Shown: positions 1-5,348 of the stretch, piece after piece
Numbering within the stretch: position 1 is the first letter of the stretch
How the letters are laid out: each line of letters begins with the position of its first letter
Source: Acidobacteriota bacterium
GTDB taxonomy: Bacteria; Actinomycetota; Acidimicrobiia; Acidimicrobiales; SHLQ01
NCBI GenBank assembly: GCA_022562835.1
Contig: JADFOM010000162.1
Span: forward strand, 1-5,613
Reading direction: 5' to 3'
Length of the DNA stretch: 5,613 nt
Program-made: the position numbers and the translations under genes
The notes under the pieces: model-generated
The model's input: only the letters and a program-made list of their open reading frames with translations
Database searches by the model: none
Told to the model about the DNA's origin: nothing

Positions 1-235
1 CGGCGGCTTTCTTCTTGGTTGCCGCCTTCTTTGCAGTGGCAGGTTCTTCAGGCTGCACGTCGCGGGTGAGACCTTCGCGCTCTGCCTTTCGGCGGACGCG
101 GTCCGCGTGCGCGTCCTCCATGCTCGAGGAGTGGCTCTTGACGCCAATCCCGAGCTGTTCGCACACGTCGAGTGTCTCTGCGTTCGTCATGCCGAGCTCT
201 CTCGCGAGCTCGTACACCCGGATCTTCTTAGCCAA
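1..235 (-). CDS. infB: Translation initiation factor IF-2, N-terminal fragment
   Basis: This is the first 78 codons of IF-2, the GTPase that brings initiator fMet-tRNA to the 30S subunit. The gene runs off the left edge. The translation begins MAKKIRVYELARELGM and continues with an ETLDVCEQLGIGVKSHSSSM-type helix pair, the typical IF2_N subdomain. From about residue 65 it passes into a Lys/Ala-rich stretch (AKKAATKKKAA), the usual start of the long linker ahead of the G domain. The G domain lies outside the window. The start is TTG at 233-235: reading upstream in frame, a TGA stop occurs four codons before it and no ATG or GTG intervenes. The Shine-Dalgarno is weak; AAAGG sits about 12 nt upstream. 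The gene follows nusA in the same direction after 56 bp, so it is probably cotranscribed. It is not listed among longer ORFs because it starts with TTG and is cut by the edge. Confidence 0.94.
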   Translation of the reverse strand, partial: MAKKIRVYELARELGMTNAETLDVCEQLGIGVKSHSSSMEDAHADRVRRKAEREGLTRDVQPEEPATAKKAATKKKAA

Positions 236-291
236 GTTTTTTCTCAGCCTTTCAGGTTCGTGACCGACAGCCTATGCAGGTCAGAGCAGAA

Positions 292-1629
292 CTATTCTGC
301 CGCTTCGGTCGTATCGTCCGAATCCGCTGTCGCATCGTCCGATGCATTGTCGTCGTCCTCGGTTATCGAGGCCTCGGGCTCGGGTGTTTCAGTCTCTTCG
401 TCGCTTGCATCGCCTTCGGCATCATCGGCGACAGCCTTTTCATCACTTGCAGCATCTTCAACGTCACCTTCACCCTCTTCGGTGTTGACATCGTCACTCG
501 ACGCTCCGTCGGTGGCATCTTCGGTAGGGTTTTGCTCGGCCCACTGCTCCGCGGAGACAGCCGGTCCACCCTCGGCGGGCTGCCAGACCTGCTCACCGGT
601 TTCGGCATCGGTCACCCATTCACCCTCGGCCCAATTACCGTCGCCGTACTGCTCTTCCTGGGCAAGCTGTGTTTCGCTCTTGATATCGACGCGCCACCCC
701 GTCAATCGCGCGGCGAGTCGGGCGTTCTGCCCTTCCTTGCCGATCGCCAACGAAAGCTGATAATCGGGCACGATCACTTCGGCGGTGCCGGTGTCATCAA
801 AGATCCGCACCTCTTTGACCTTTGCCGGTGACAACGCCTTCATGATGAATTCCTGAAGGTCCTCGGAGAAGGGAACGATGTCGATCTTCTCGCCGTGTAG
901 CTCGTTGACGATCAGCCGAACGCGTGCGCCACGTGCACCGACGCATGCGCCGACGGGGTCAACGTTCTGATCGTTTGACCAAACCGCAATTTTCGTCCGA
1001 TGTCCAGGTTCACGAGCGCACGCCTTGATCTCGACAACGCCGTCAGCGATCTCGGGAACTTCGAGCTCAAACAATCGCTTGACCAGACCGGGGTGTGTGC
1101 GGCTAACCACGATCTGAGGACCCTTGGCCGTGCGACGGACCTCGACGATGTATGCCTTGAGACGGGCATTCGCGTCGGGGCGCTCATATGGCACCTGTTC
1201 CGCCTGCGGCAACAACGCCTCAACGCGACCGAGGTCGAGCAACGTGTAGCGCGAATCGCTCTGCTGGATCATTCCCGTGACGATGTCACCCTCACGACCG
1301 GCGTACTCCTCGTATTTCAGTTCACGCTCGGCTTCCCGAATGCGTTGGGACATCACCTGACGTGCCGTTTGCGCGGCGATACGTCCGAAGTCGTCGGGCG
1401 TCACGTCGAGTTGGTCACCGACCGGTTCGCCGTCTTCGTTGAGATCCTGCGCGAGGACCCTGATGTCCATCGTGTCAGGATCAATGGTCACCCATGAATA
1501 CTCGTAGGCGCCCGGCATCCTCTTGTAGGCCGACTCGAGTGCATCGGCGAGTGCCGCGAACAGCGTGTCGACCGTGATGCCCTTCTCGGCGGCCAGGGCT
1601 TGAAGCGCTTCCAACATCTCGGCATTCAT
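292..1629 (-). CDS. nusA: Transcription termination/antitermination factor NusA with long acidic tail
   Basis: NusA binds RNA polymerase and nascent RNA and modulates pausing, intrinsic termination and antitermination in the cytoplasm. The 445-aa product shows the family order: N-terminal RNAP-binding domain (about 1-108), S1 domain (about 112-180, GDIVTGMI onward), KH1 (about 197-253, with VGACVGARGARV and GxxG at 231-234) and KH2 (about 265-320, with LAIGKEGQNARLA and GKEG at 297-300). Residues about 325-445 are an extra tail: first a Trp-bearing segment (W333, W338, W349, W363), then about 75 residues in which some 33 are Asp/Glu and only one is Lys. M. tuberculosis NusA, from memory, is about 347 aa and lacks such a tail. 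The ATG start overlaps the rimP stop (ATGA, 1626-1629), with GGGGAGG at 1637-1643, eight nt upstream, as ribosome site. The stop is TAG at 292-294. Confidence 0.98.
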   Translation of the reverse strand: MNAEMLEALQALAAEKGITVDTLFAALADALESAYKRMPGAYEYSWVTIDPDTMDIRVLAQDLNEDGEPVGDQLDVTPDDFGRIAAQTARQVMSQRIREAERELKYEEYAGREGDIVTGMIQQSDSRYTLLDLGRVEALLPQAEQVPYERPDANARLKAYIVEVRRTAKGPQIVVSRTHPGLVKRLFELEVPEIADGVVEIKACAREPGHRTKIAVWSNDQNVDPVGACVGARGARVRLIVNELHGEKIDIVPFSEDLQEFIMKALSPAKVKEVRIFDDTGTAEVIVPDYQLSLAIGKEGQNARLAARLTGWRVDIKSETQLAQEEQYGDGNWAEGEWVTDAETGEQVWQPAEGGPAVSAEQWAEQNPTEDATDGASSDDVNTEEGEGDVEDAASDEKAVADDAEGDASDEETETPEPEASITEDDDNASDDATADSDDTTEAAE

Positions 1630-2150
1630 GAGGTTGCCTCCCCGTCGTCGGCGATCTCCGAAAGCGAAGACCGCGATGGAACTTTCTTGTCTGCCTTGGC
1701 GGACGGACCCCAGTCGAACACCGTGCGTGCACCGCTAATGGACGCAGTCGCGATATCGACGGTGCCGCCTTCCTCGGTGCGCAGCGTTATCGAACTCTCG
1801 TCGGCCGCGGCCAGAACACCGTCTCGTCGACGTGGACCCTCTGAACCTGGCATCAGCTTTACCGTCACCTTTGCACCGATTGCTCCCTGAAAATGTTGAG
1901 CGGTGCGTAGCTTGCGCTCTAGTCCAGGACTCGAGACCTCGAGCGTGTAACGAGCGCCGATGACCTCCTGCTCGTCGAGCTCAAACGAAATACGACGACT
2001 GAGGTCTTGGATGACCCCGATGTCAACGCCGCCTTCGCGGTCGACCATGACCCTCAGGATGCCTCCGTTGTAGTCAACGTCGTAAAGATCTACGTCGATT
2101 GCCTCGACGATTGGGGTCACGAGTGTCACCACCTTCTCCTGCACACTCAT
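1626..2150 (-). CDS. rimP: Ribosome maturation factor RimP
   Basis: RimP is a cytoplasmic factor needed for late assembly of the 30S ribosomal subunit. The 174-aa product has the N-terminal alpha/beta domain (about 1-82), ending in the family hallmark YTLEVSSPGLERKL (68-81), then the C-terminal SH3-like beta domain (about 85-147). A charged tail of about 27 residues follows. Length and motif fit the family. I chose the ATG at 2148-2150 because AGGAGGT (2155-2161) lies four nt upstream. The frame stays open to 2228, but that extension would run through the terminator-like hairpin and lacks family similarity. It is the first gene of the rimP-nusA-infB operon; its TGA overlaps the nusA ATG, which suggests translational coupling. 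Confidence 0.97.
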   Translation of the reverse strand: MSVQEKVVTLVTPIVEAIDVDLYDVDYNGGILRVMVDREGGVDIGVIQDLSRRISFELDEQEVIGARYTLEVSSPGLERKLRTAQHFQGAIGAKVTVKLMPGSEGPRRRDGVLAAADESSITLRTEEGGTVDIATASISGARTVFDWGPSAKADKKVPSRSSLSEIADDGEATS

Positions 2151-2154
2151 GAAC

Positions 2155-2161
2155 ACCTCCT
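2155..2161 (-). promoter_or_regulatory. Strong Shine-Dalgarno of rimP
   Basis: On the minus strand the sequence is AGGAGGT, followed by GTTC and then ATG. The near-perfect anti-16S match decides the rimP start at 2150 rather than the upstream in-frame start at 2228. Confidence 0.9.
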
Positions 2162-2201
2162 CGATTCGACCGGGCGTAATCAACCCCGGACATAGAAAAG
2201 A

Positions 2202-2218
2202 CGTGGGCATTGCCCACG
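2202..2218 (-). terminator. Rho-independent terminator-like hairpin (proS terminator or rimP leader attenuator)
   Basis: Read on the minus strand, a perfect 7-bp stem CGTGGGC / GCCCACG closes a three-base AAT loop and is followed directly by TCTTTTCTATG. That is the shape of an intrinsic terminator with a modest U-tract. It lies about 98 bp past the proS stop and about 50 bp before the rimP start, in both genes' direction. Because a candidate -10 box for rimP lies upstream of it (2252-2257), it would also fall inside the rimP-nusA-infB leader. It could therefore stop proS read-through, attenuate the operon, or both. Confidence 0.6.
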
Positions 2219-2228
2219 CCTTGCCCAC
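2210..2228. repeat. Direct repeat TTGCCCAC x2
   Basis: Two copies of TTGCCCAC (2210-2217 and 2221-2228) are separated by three bases. The first supplies one arm of the terminator-like hairpin. The second encodes a competing arm: in RNA from the minus strand, either GUGGGC copy could pair with the single GCCCAC. Confidence 0.6.
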
Positions 2229-2251
2229 ACGGGTTCGCTACGCGTGCGCCG

Positions 2252-2257
2252 AGTATA
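2252..2257 (-). promoter_or_regulatory. Candidate -10 box for rimP-nusA-infB
   Basis: The minus strand reads TATACT, one mismatch from TATAAT, in an otherwise very G+C-rich gap. A transcript from here would start near 2244 and carry a leader of roughly 95 nt before the rimP ATG, containing the hairpin at 2202-2218. I see no good -35 at 16-18 bp, which is common in actinobacterial promoters. The call rests on the -10 match and position only. Confidence 0.45.
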
Positions 2258-2309
2258 GCCCGCCAGCCGCTCTCTGCGCGGGCCGCCCAGCAGGCCCTGC
2301 GCCCAGCTC

Positions 2310-2327
2310 CGCTCCTTAGTAGGAGCG
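2310..2327 (-). terminator. Hairpin across the proS stop codon
   Basis: A perfect 7-bp inverted repeat, CGCTCCT / AGGAGCG with a four-base loop, spans the last codons and the TAA stop of proS. No T-run follows on the minus strand, so it is not a classical intrinsic terminator. It may stabilise the mRNA 3' end, act in Rho-dependent ending, or be chance in G+C-rich DNA. Confidence 0.3.
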
Positions 2328-3728
2328 CCCACAGACCGCAACGAGACCATCCTCGTCATCACCTTCTGGCACGCTGCCGTCACCACGCTGAAGGCATCTC
2401 ACCGTGATCGCCTCCGCCGCGAGCGCGACCTCGCCCTCCGGTCCGAGGGCATCCCATGCAATCCGGGCAAAGCCGGCTTCAGTAGCATCGATGACTTCAG
2501 AAATCGAACCGACCTCGGCCGTATTCTCATCGCGTCGTGCTACCGCCGCGGCGAGTACATCCGTTTGCATCCCTTCGAGTTCGGCACCACATCGACTCAC
2601 GATCTGGTCGATCGGCATCGTCTCTTTCAGGCCGGTGTCGCGCCGGACCAGCGTTGCCTTCGAATCGGCGAGATCCCGCGGGCCTATCTCGATGCGAATT
2701 GGGACACCTTTGAGCTCCCATTCGGTAGCCCTGCGACCAAAGGAGGTGTCAACCCGATCATCCAGCTTAACCCGTGGGCCAGCTTCTAAAAGCTCGTCGA
2801 CCAGTCGTCGTGCAACCTCACCGGCGCCGTCGCTGTCTCGCACCAGGATGACAACTACCTGAATCGGGGCGAGGCGGGGAGGCACTACGAGTCCTTCATC
2901 GTCGCCATGGGCCATGATCAGCCCGCCGACCATGCGGGTCGAAACACCCCACGAAGTGGTCCAGACATGCTGCTGTTGGCCCTGCGCGTCGAGAAATGTG
3001 GTGTCGAACGCCTTGGCGAAGTTCTGCCCCAGCTCGTGGGTCGTACCCATCTGGAGCGCTTTGCCATCCTTCATCATCGCCTCACAGCAATAGGTGAAAT
3101 CGGCGCCAGCAAAACGCTCGCTCTCAGTCTTGGCGCCCAACAGCACCGGTATGGCGAGAACGTTGACCATGAAATCCTCGTAGACATCGTGAAGTATCTG
3201 ACGGGCGTAGGCGCCTGCGTCATCACGAGTTGCATGCGCCGTGTGTCCCTCTTGCCAGAGAAACTCGGTCGTCCGTATAAAGATTCGTGGGCGCAACTCC
3301 CAACGCACCACGTTGGCCCACTGGTTTATCAGCAATGGCAGATCCCGATACGACTGGATCCACTTGGAGAAGTACTCGTTGATCACCGTCTCACTCGTCG
3401 GACGCACGACGATCGGCTGTTCGAGTTTCTTGCCGCCTGCGTGGGTGACCACGGCTAGTTCGGGGCTGAATCCCTCGACATGTTCTGCCTCGCGCTTGAG
3501 GTAGTCCTCAGGAATGAAAAGCGGGAAATAGGCGTTTTCGGCGCCAGCGTCCTTGATCCGTCGATCCACCTCCGCCTGCATCCGCTCCCATAATGAGTAC
3601 CCATAAGGCCTGATCACCATCGTGCCGCGAACCGGACCGTTGTCGGCGAGTTCCGCCTTGTTGAGAAGGTCCTGGTACCAGCGAGGAAAGTCTTCGGATT
3701 GGGGTGTGAGGATCGGTGCTCGGGCCAC
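2316..3728 (-). CDS. proS: Prolyl-tRNA synthetase, short archaeal/eukaryotic type
   Basis: This cytoplasmic class II synthetase charges tRNA-Pro with proline using ATP. The 470-aa product shows class II motif 1 (about 61-74, ending FPLFIPE), the proline-binding RPTSET (109-114), motif 2 (142-165, RWELRPR...RTTEFLWQEGHTAH) and motif 3 (261-288, GVSTRMVGGLIMAHGDDEG, with R265). An anticodon-binding domain (about 288-390) and a C-terminal domain ending in Tyr470 follow. There is no inserted editing domain between motifs 2 and 3. Length and terminal Tyr mark the archaeal/eukaryotic-type form, not the ~570-aa bacterial form. The C-terminal domain keeps only two Cys (C445, C466), so the zinc site known in some relatives looks incomplete. 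The start is GTG at 3726-3728; an in-frame TAA lies four codons upstream. No Shine-Dalgarno is visible, which fits a leaderless mRNA. The stop is TAA at 2316-2318. Confidence 0.98.
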   Translation of the reverse strand: MARAPILTPQSEDFPRWYQDLLNKAELADNGPVRGTMVIRPYGYSLWERMQAEVDRRIKDAGAENAYFPLFIPEDYLKREAEHVEGFSPELAVVTHAGGKKLEQPIVVRPTSETVINEYFSKWIQSYRDLPLLINQWANVVRWELRPRIFIRTTEFLWQEGHTAHATRDDAGAYARQILHDVYEDFMVNVLAIPVLLGAKTESERFAGADFTYCCEAMMKDGKALQMGTTHELGQNFAKAFDTTFLDAQGQQQHVWTTSWGVSTRMVGGLIMAHGDDEGLVVPPRLAPIQVVVILVRDSDGAGEVARRLVDELLEAGPRVKLDDRVDTSFGRRATEWELKGVPIRIEIGPRDLADSKATLVRRDTGLKETMPIDQIVSRCGAELEGMQTDVLAAAVARRDENTAEVGSISEVIDATEAGFARIAWDALGPEGEVALAAEAITVRCLQRGDGSVPEGDDEDGLVAVCGRSY

Positions 3729-3734
3729 CGCCGT

Positions 3735-3740
3735 AGGTTA
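3735..3740 (-). promoter_or_regulatory. Candidate -10 box of a leaderless proS transcript
   Basis: On the minus strand TAACCT (TANNNT form) lies six bases before the GTG start. With usual -10 to start-site spacing, transcription would begin at or beside the first base of the start codon. This agrees with the missing Shine-Dalgarno. No clear -35 is seen. Confidence 0.45.
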
Positions 3741-3749
3741 GCGCCAGCC

Positions 3750-3781
3750 CGTCGATGTGAGATCAGTGCCTCACATCGACG
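3750..3781. repeat. 11-bp perfect inverted repeat in divergent control region (operator-like)
   Basis: CGTCGATGTGA (3750-3760) and TCACATCGACG (3771-3781) are perfect inverted copies around a ten-base spacer. Their centres are 21 bp apart, two helical turns, as expected for a dimeric regulator on one DNA face. The repeat lies upstream of the candidate proS -10 (about -22 to -53 from the start codon) and just before the candidate -35 of the divergent gene. No T-run follows in either direction, so a terminator is unlikely. An RNA hairpin would require a proS start site further upstream. The regulator is unknown. Confidence 0.55.
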
Positions 3782-3793
3782 ACCTTGCCCACC

Positions 3794-3822
3794 TCGACAA
3801 CCACCTGCTTCCACCCTATGAC
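3794..3822 (+). promoter_or_regulatory. Candidate sigma-70-type promoter of the membrane/kinase-like gene
   Basis: TCGACA (3794-3799, one mismatch to TTGACA) and TATGAC (3817-3822, two mismatches to TATAAT) are separated by exactly 17 bp. Transcription would begin near 3829, giving a leader of about 35 nt. The inverted repeat at 3750-3781 ends 12 bp upstream of the -35, a place where an activator or repressor could act. Confidence 0.5.
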
Positions 3823-3863
3823 CGCTCAGGGTACGTAAGGTCATGATCTGAGGGGCTTTGTGA

Positions 3864-5348
3864 ATGGAGCGCACCGACAACAACACGAACGACGTCCTCG
3901 CAGTGGGGCGCACGTACGTATCCACTCTGCGCCTCTTCGCCACACCCCCGGGTAGTCCGCGTGCACGGCGCCCGACCGATGTCCTCCTGCTGAGCATCTC
4001 GCTGTTCTGGCTGTTCGCAACAACACTCATCGCCGATCCACCGAGCCGGCTGAGCAGCGACATATCTCTGCTCGTCCAAGACTCACCGGATTTGTTGGTC
4101 TCGGTCTGGGAAATCGGCCACGAGTTGATCGTGTGGTGGGCAATCGCACTCTGTGTCTTGACAGTGCTGCGACGACACATCCTTCTCACTGCGATGGCGC
4201 TGTGCTCGGCGGTGACGGGTCTGATCATTGCTTTCATATGCCACCGACTCGCAACGGCGGCCTCTTTAGATTTCACGGAGTATGTCGAGGCCTTCACCCG
4301 CAACGAGCCTCCCGCCGTCTATCCGGCCATACGGCTCGCGACTGCCGGTGCAGTCATCGTTTTGGTCTCACCAGCGGTCGCCCGGCCACTCAGATTCTTT
4401 GGACGCATCGTCATACTCATGGCGTTCTTGAGCGCCGTGGGTCTAGAGACCTCAGCCGTCGACGGTGCAATCGCCGGCCTCGCTGCTGCCATCTCCGCTG
4501 CTGCCGCTGTGCATCTAGTATTCGGCTCACCCGGGGGACGACCGAGTATCGAGATGACAGAGCATGCCCTCGCCGAACTCGGCGCTCCAGTGCGCGACCT
4601 GCACCCGGCGCGACTCGAGCCAGCCGGTGTCATCCTTCTCGATGGCACCGATCGGCTAGGCCAACCCGTCACCGTGAAGGTCTACGGCCGCGACGCTTGG
4701 GATGGTCAGCTCCTCACCAAACTGTGGCGCGTCGCCTGGTATCGCAAAGAGCGCGGTCCGGTGTTGCTCAGCCGTTTTCACCAGGTCGAACACGAAGCTC
4801 TGCTCACGGTGCTTGCCAAACGTTGCGGGGCACCTGCACCAAACGTGATAACCGCTGGGGCAACCGAGGGCGGTGACGCCATTCTTGTCGTCACCGCAGA
4901 CGGTACAGCTGTGGACGCACTGACCGAACGCTCTGTGCCGGAGCACTCCATCGCCGCCCTTTGGGCCGAAATCGACCAAATGCACCGCGAGGGCATTGTC
5001 CACGGTTCGGCCTTGTGTTGCGTGGCTGGTCTGGGCGTAGCCGAGTTGGAGATGTTCAGCCACGTACTCGACGGGAAGCCGCACCGTGCCGGTTCGGCCG
5101 GAGATGGTGACACTGCGATCGGGGTGAATTGTGGTGATCGTCCAGTGGTCGCGGTTCTTGACCATCAGTCCCCGGTCGGTGCGGACGGTTCGGTCGTTGC
5201 GGCGGGTGACCACCTCGTCGCCCAGCAGCAACCACTTCTCGCCGACTCGCATGGAGGGTGCGTCGGCGTCGAGTTCACCCATCCTGATCCGGGTGTGTTG
5301 CGCGAGTCTGTTGAGCCGGGTGACGGTGTCGGTGCTGTGCGCCATTAG
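3864..5348 (+). CDS. Multi-span membrane protein with kinase-like domain, truncated (native part to about 5006)
   Basis: The start is ATG at 3864-3866, with GAGGGG at 3850-3855 eight nt upstream. After a cytoplasmic N-terminus with basic residues (R33, R35, R36) come about six hydrophobic spans, near residues 39-58, 82-102, 105-126, 154-171, 178-196 and 199-221. A soluble kinase-like domain follows from about 236: VTVKVYGRD (269-277) with likely nucleotide-binding K272, VEHEALL (308-314) with a likely helix-C Glu, and HREGIVHG (374-381), the start of a catalytic loop. This resembles actinobacterial proteins joining membrane spans, a phosphotransferase/kinase-like domain and a C-terminal flippase-like (LPG synthase) membrane domain; that match is from memory, and the substrate is unknown. 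After G381 (codon 5004-5006) similarity stops. The catalytic Asp/Asn, metal-binding loop and any later membrane domain are missing. Residues 382-494 are antisense of the relaxase gene and probably not a real protein tail. Confidence 0.75.
   Translation: MERTDNNTNDVLAVGRTYVSTLRLFATPPGSPRARRPTDVLLLSISLFWLFATTLIADPPSRLSSDISLLVQDSPDLLVSVWEIGHELIVWWAIALCVLTVLRRHILLTAMALCSAVTGLIIAFICHRLATAASLDFTEYVEAFTRNEPPAVYPAIRLATAGAVIVLVSPAVARPLRFFGRIVILMAFLSAVGLETSAVDGAIAGLAAAISAAAAVHLVFGSPGGRPSIEMTEHALAELGAPVRDLHPARLEPAGVILLDGTDRLGQPVTVKVYGRDAWDGQLLTKLWRVAWYRKERGPVLLSRFHQVEHEALLTVLAKRCGAPAPNVITAGATEGGDAILVVTADGTAVDALTERSVPEHSIAALWAEIDQMHREGIVHGSALCCVAGLGVAELEMFSHVLDGKPHRAGSAGDGDTAIGVNCGDRPVVAVLDHQSPVGADGSVVAAGDHLVAQQQPLLADSHGGCVGVEFTHPDPGVLRESVEPGDGVGAVRH

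Noticed and set aside
107..831. Long plus-strand open frames (107-760, Ser-rich, and 274-831) opposite the end of nusA
   Set aside because: They are antisense shadows of the acidic NusA tail: Asp/Glu codons read backwards give Ser/Val/Phe-rich low-complexity protein. No family motif or ribosome site is seen.
2151..2228. N-terminal extension of rimP to the in-frame start at 2228
   Set aside because: The extension would be encoded by the leader containing the terminator-like hairpin. The strong AGGAGGT fits only the ATG at 2150, and RimP proteins normally begin near that point.
3755..3775. CRP-type site TGTGA...TCACA
   Set aside because: The half-sites match the CRP core, but the spacer is ten bases instead of six, and the perfect repeat continues outward into CGTCGA. 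A classical CRP/FNR site is not supported, though another dimeric regulator is possible.
3614..4303. Minus-strand open frame of 229 codons spanning the proS start and the divergent region
   Set aside because: It runs out of frame over the 5' end of proS and antisense through membrane spans of the plus-strand gene. The product is Arg/Ser-rich with no recognisable domain.
4133..4876. Plus-strand open frame of 247 codons within the membrane/kinase-like gene
   Set aside because: It is Arg/His/Cys-rich and out of frame with the membrane spans and the VKVYGRD and HREGIVHG motifs. It is a typical G+C-rich shadow frame.
5007..5348. C-terminal 113 residues of the plus-strand gene as a genuine novel domain
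   Set aside because: The opposite strand there encodes clear relaxase-helicase motifs (GDEVVTRRND, HATQGRTVD), so the plus frame is antisense to a real coding sequence.
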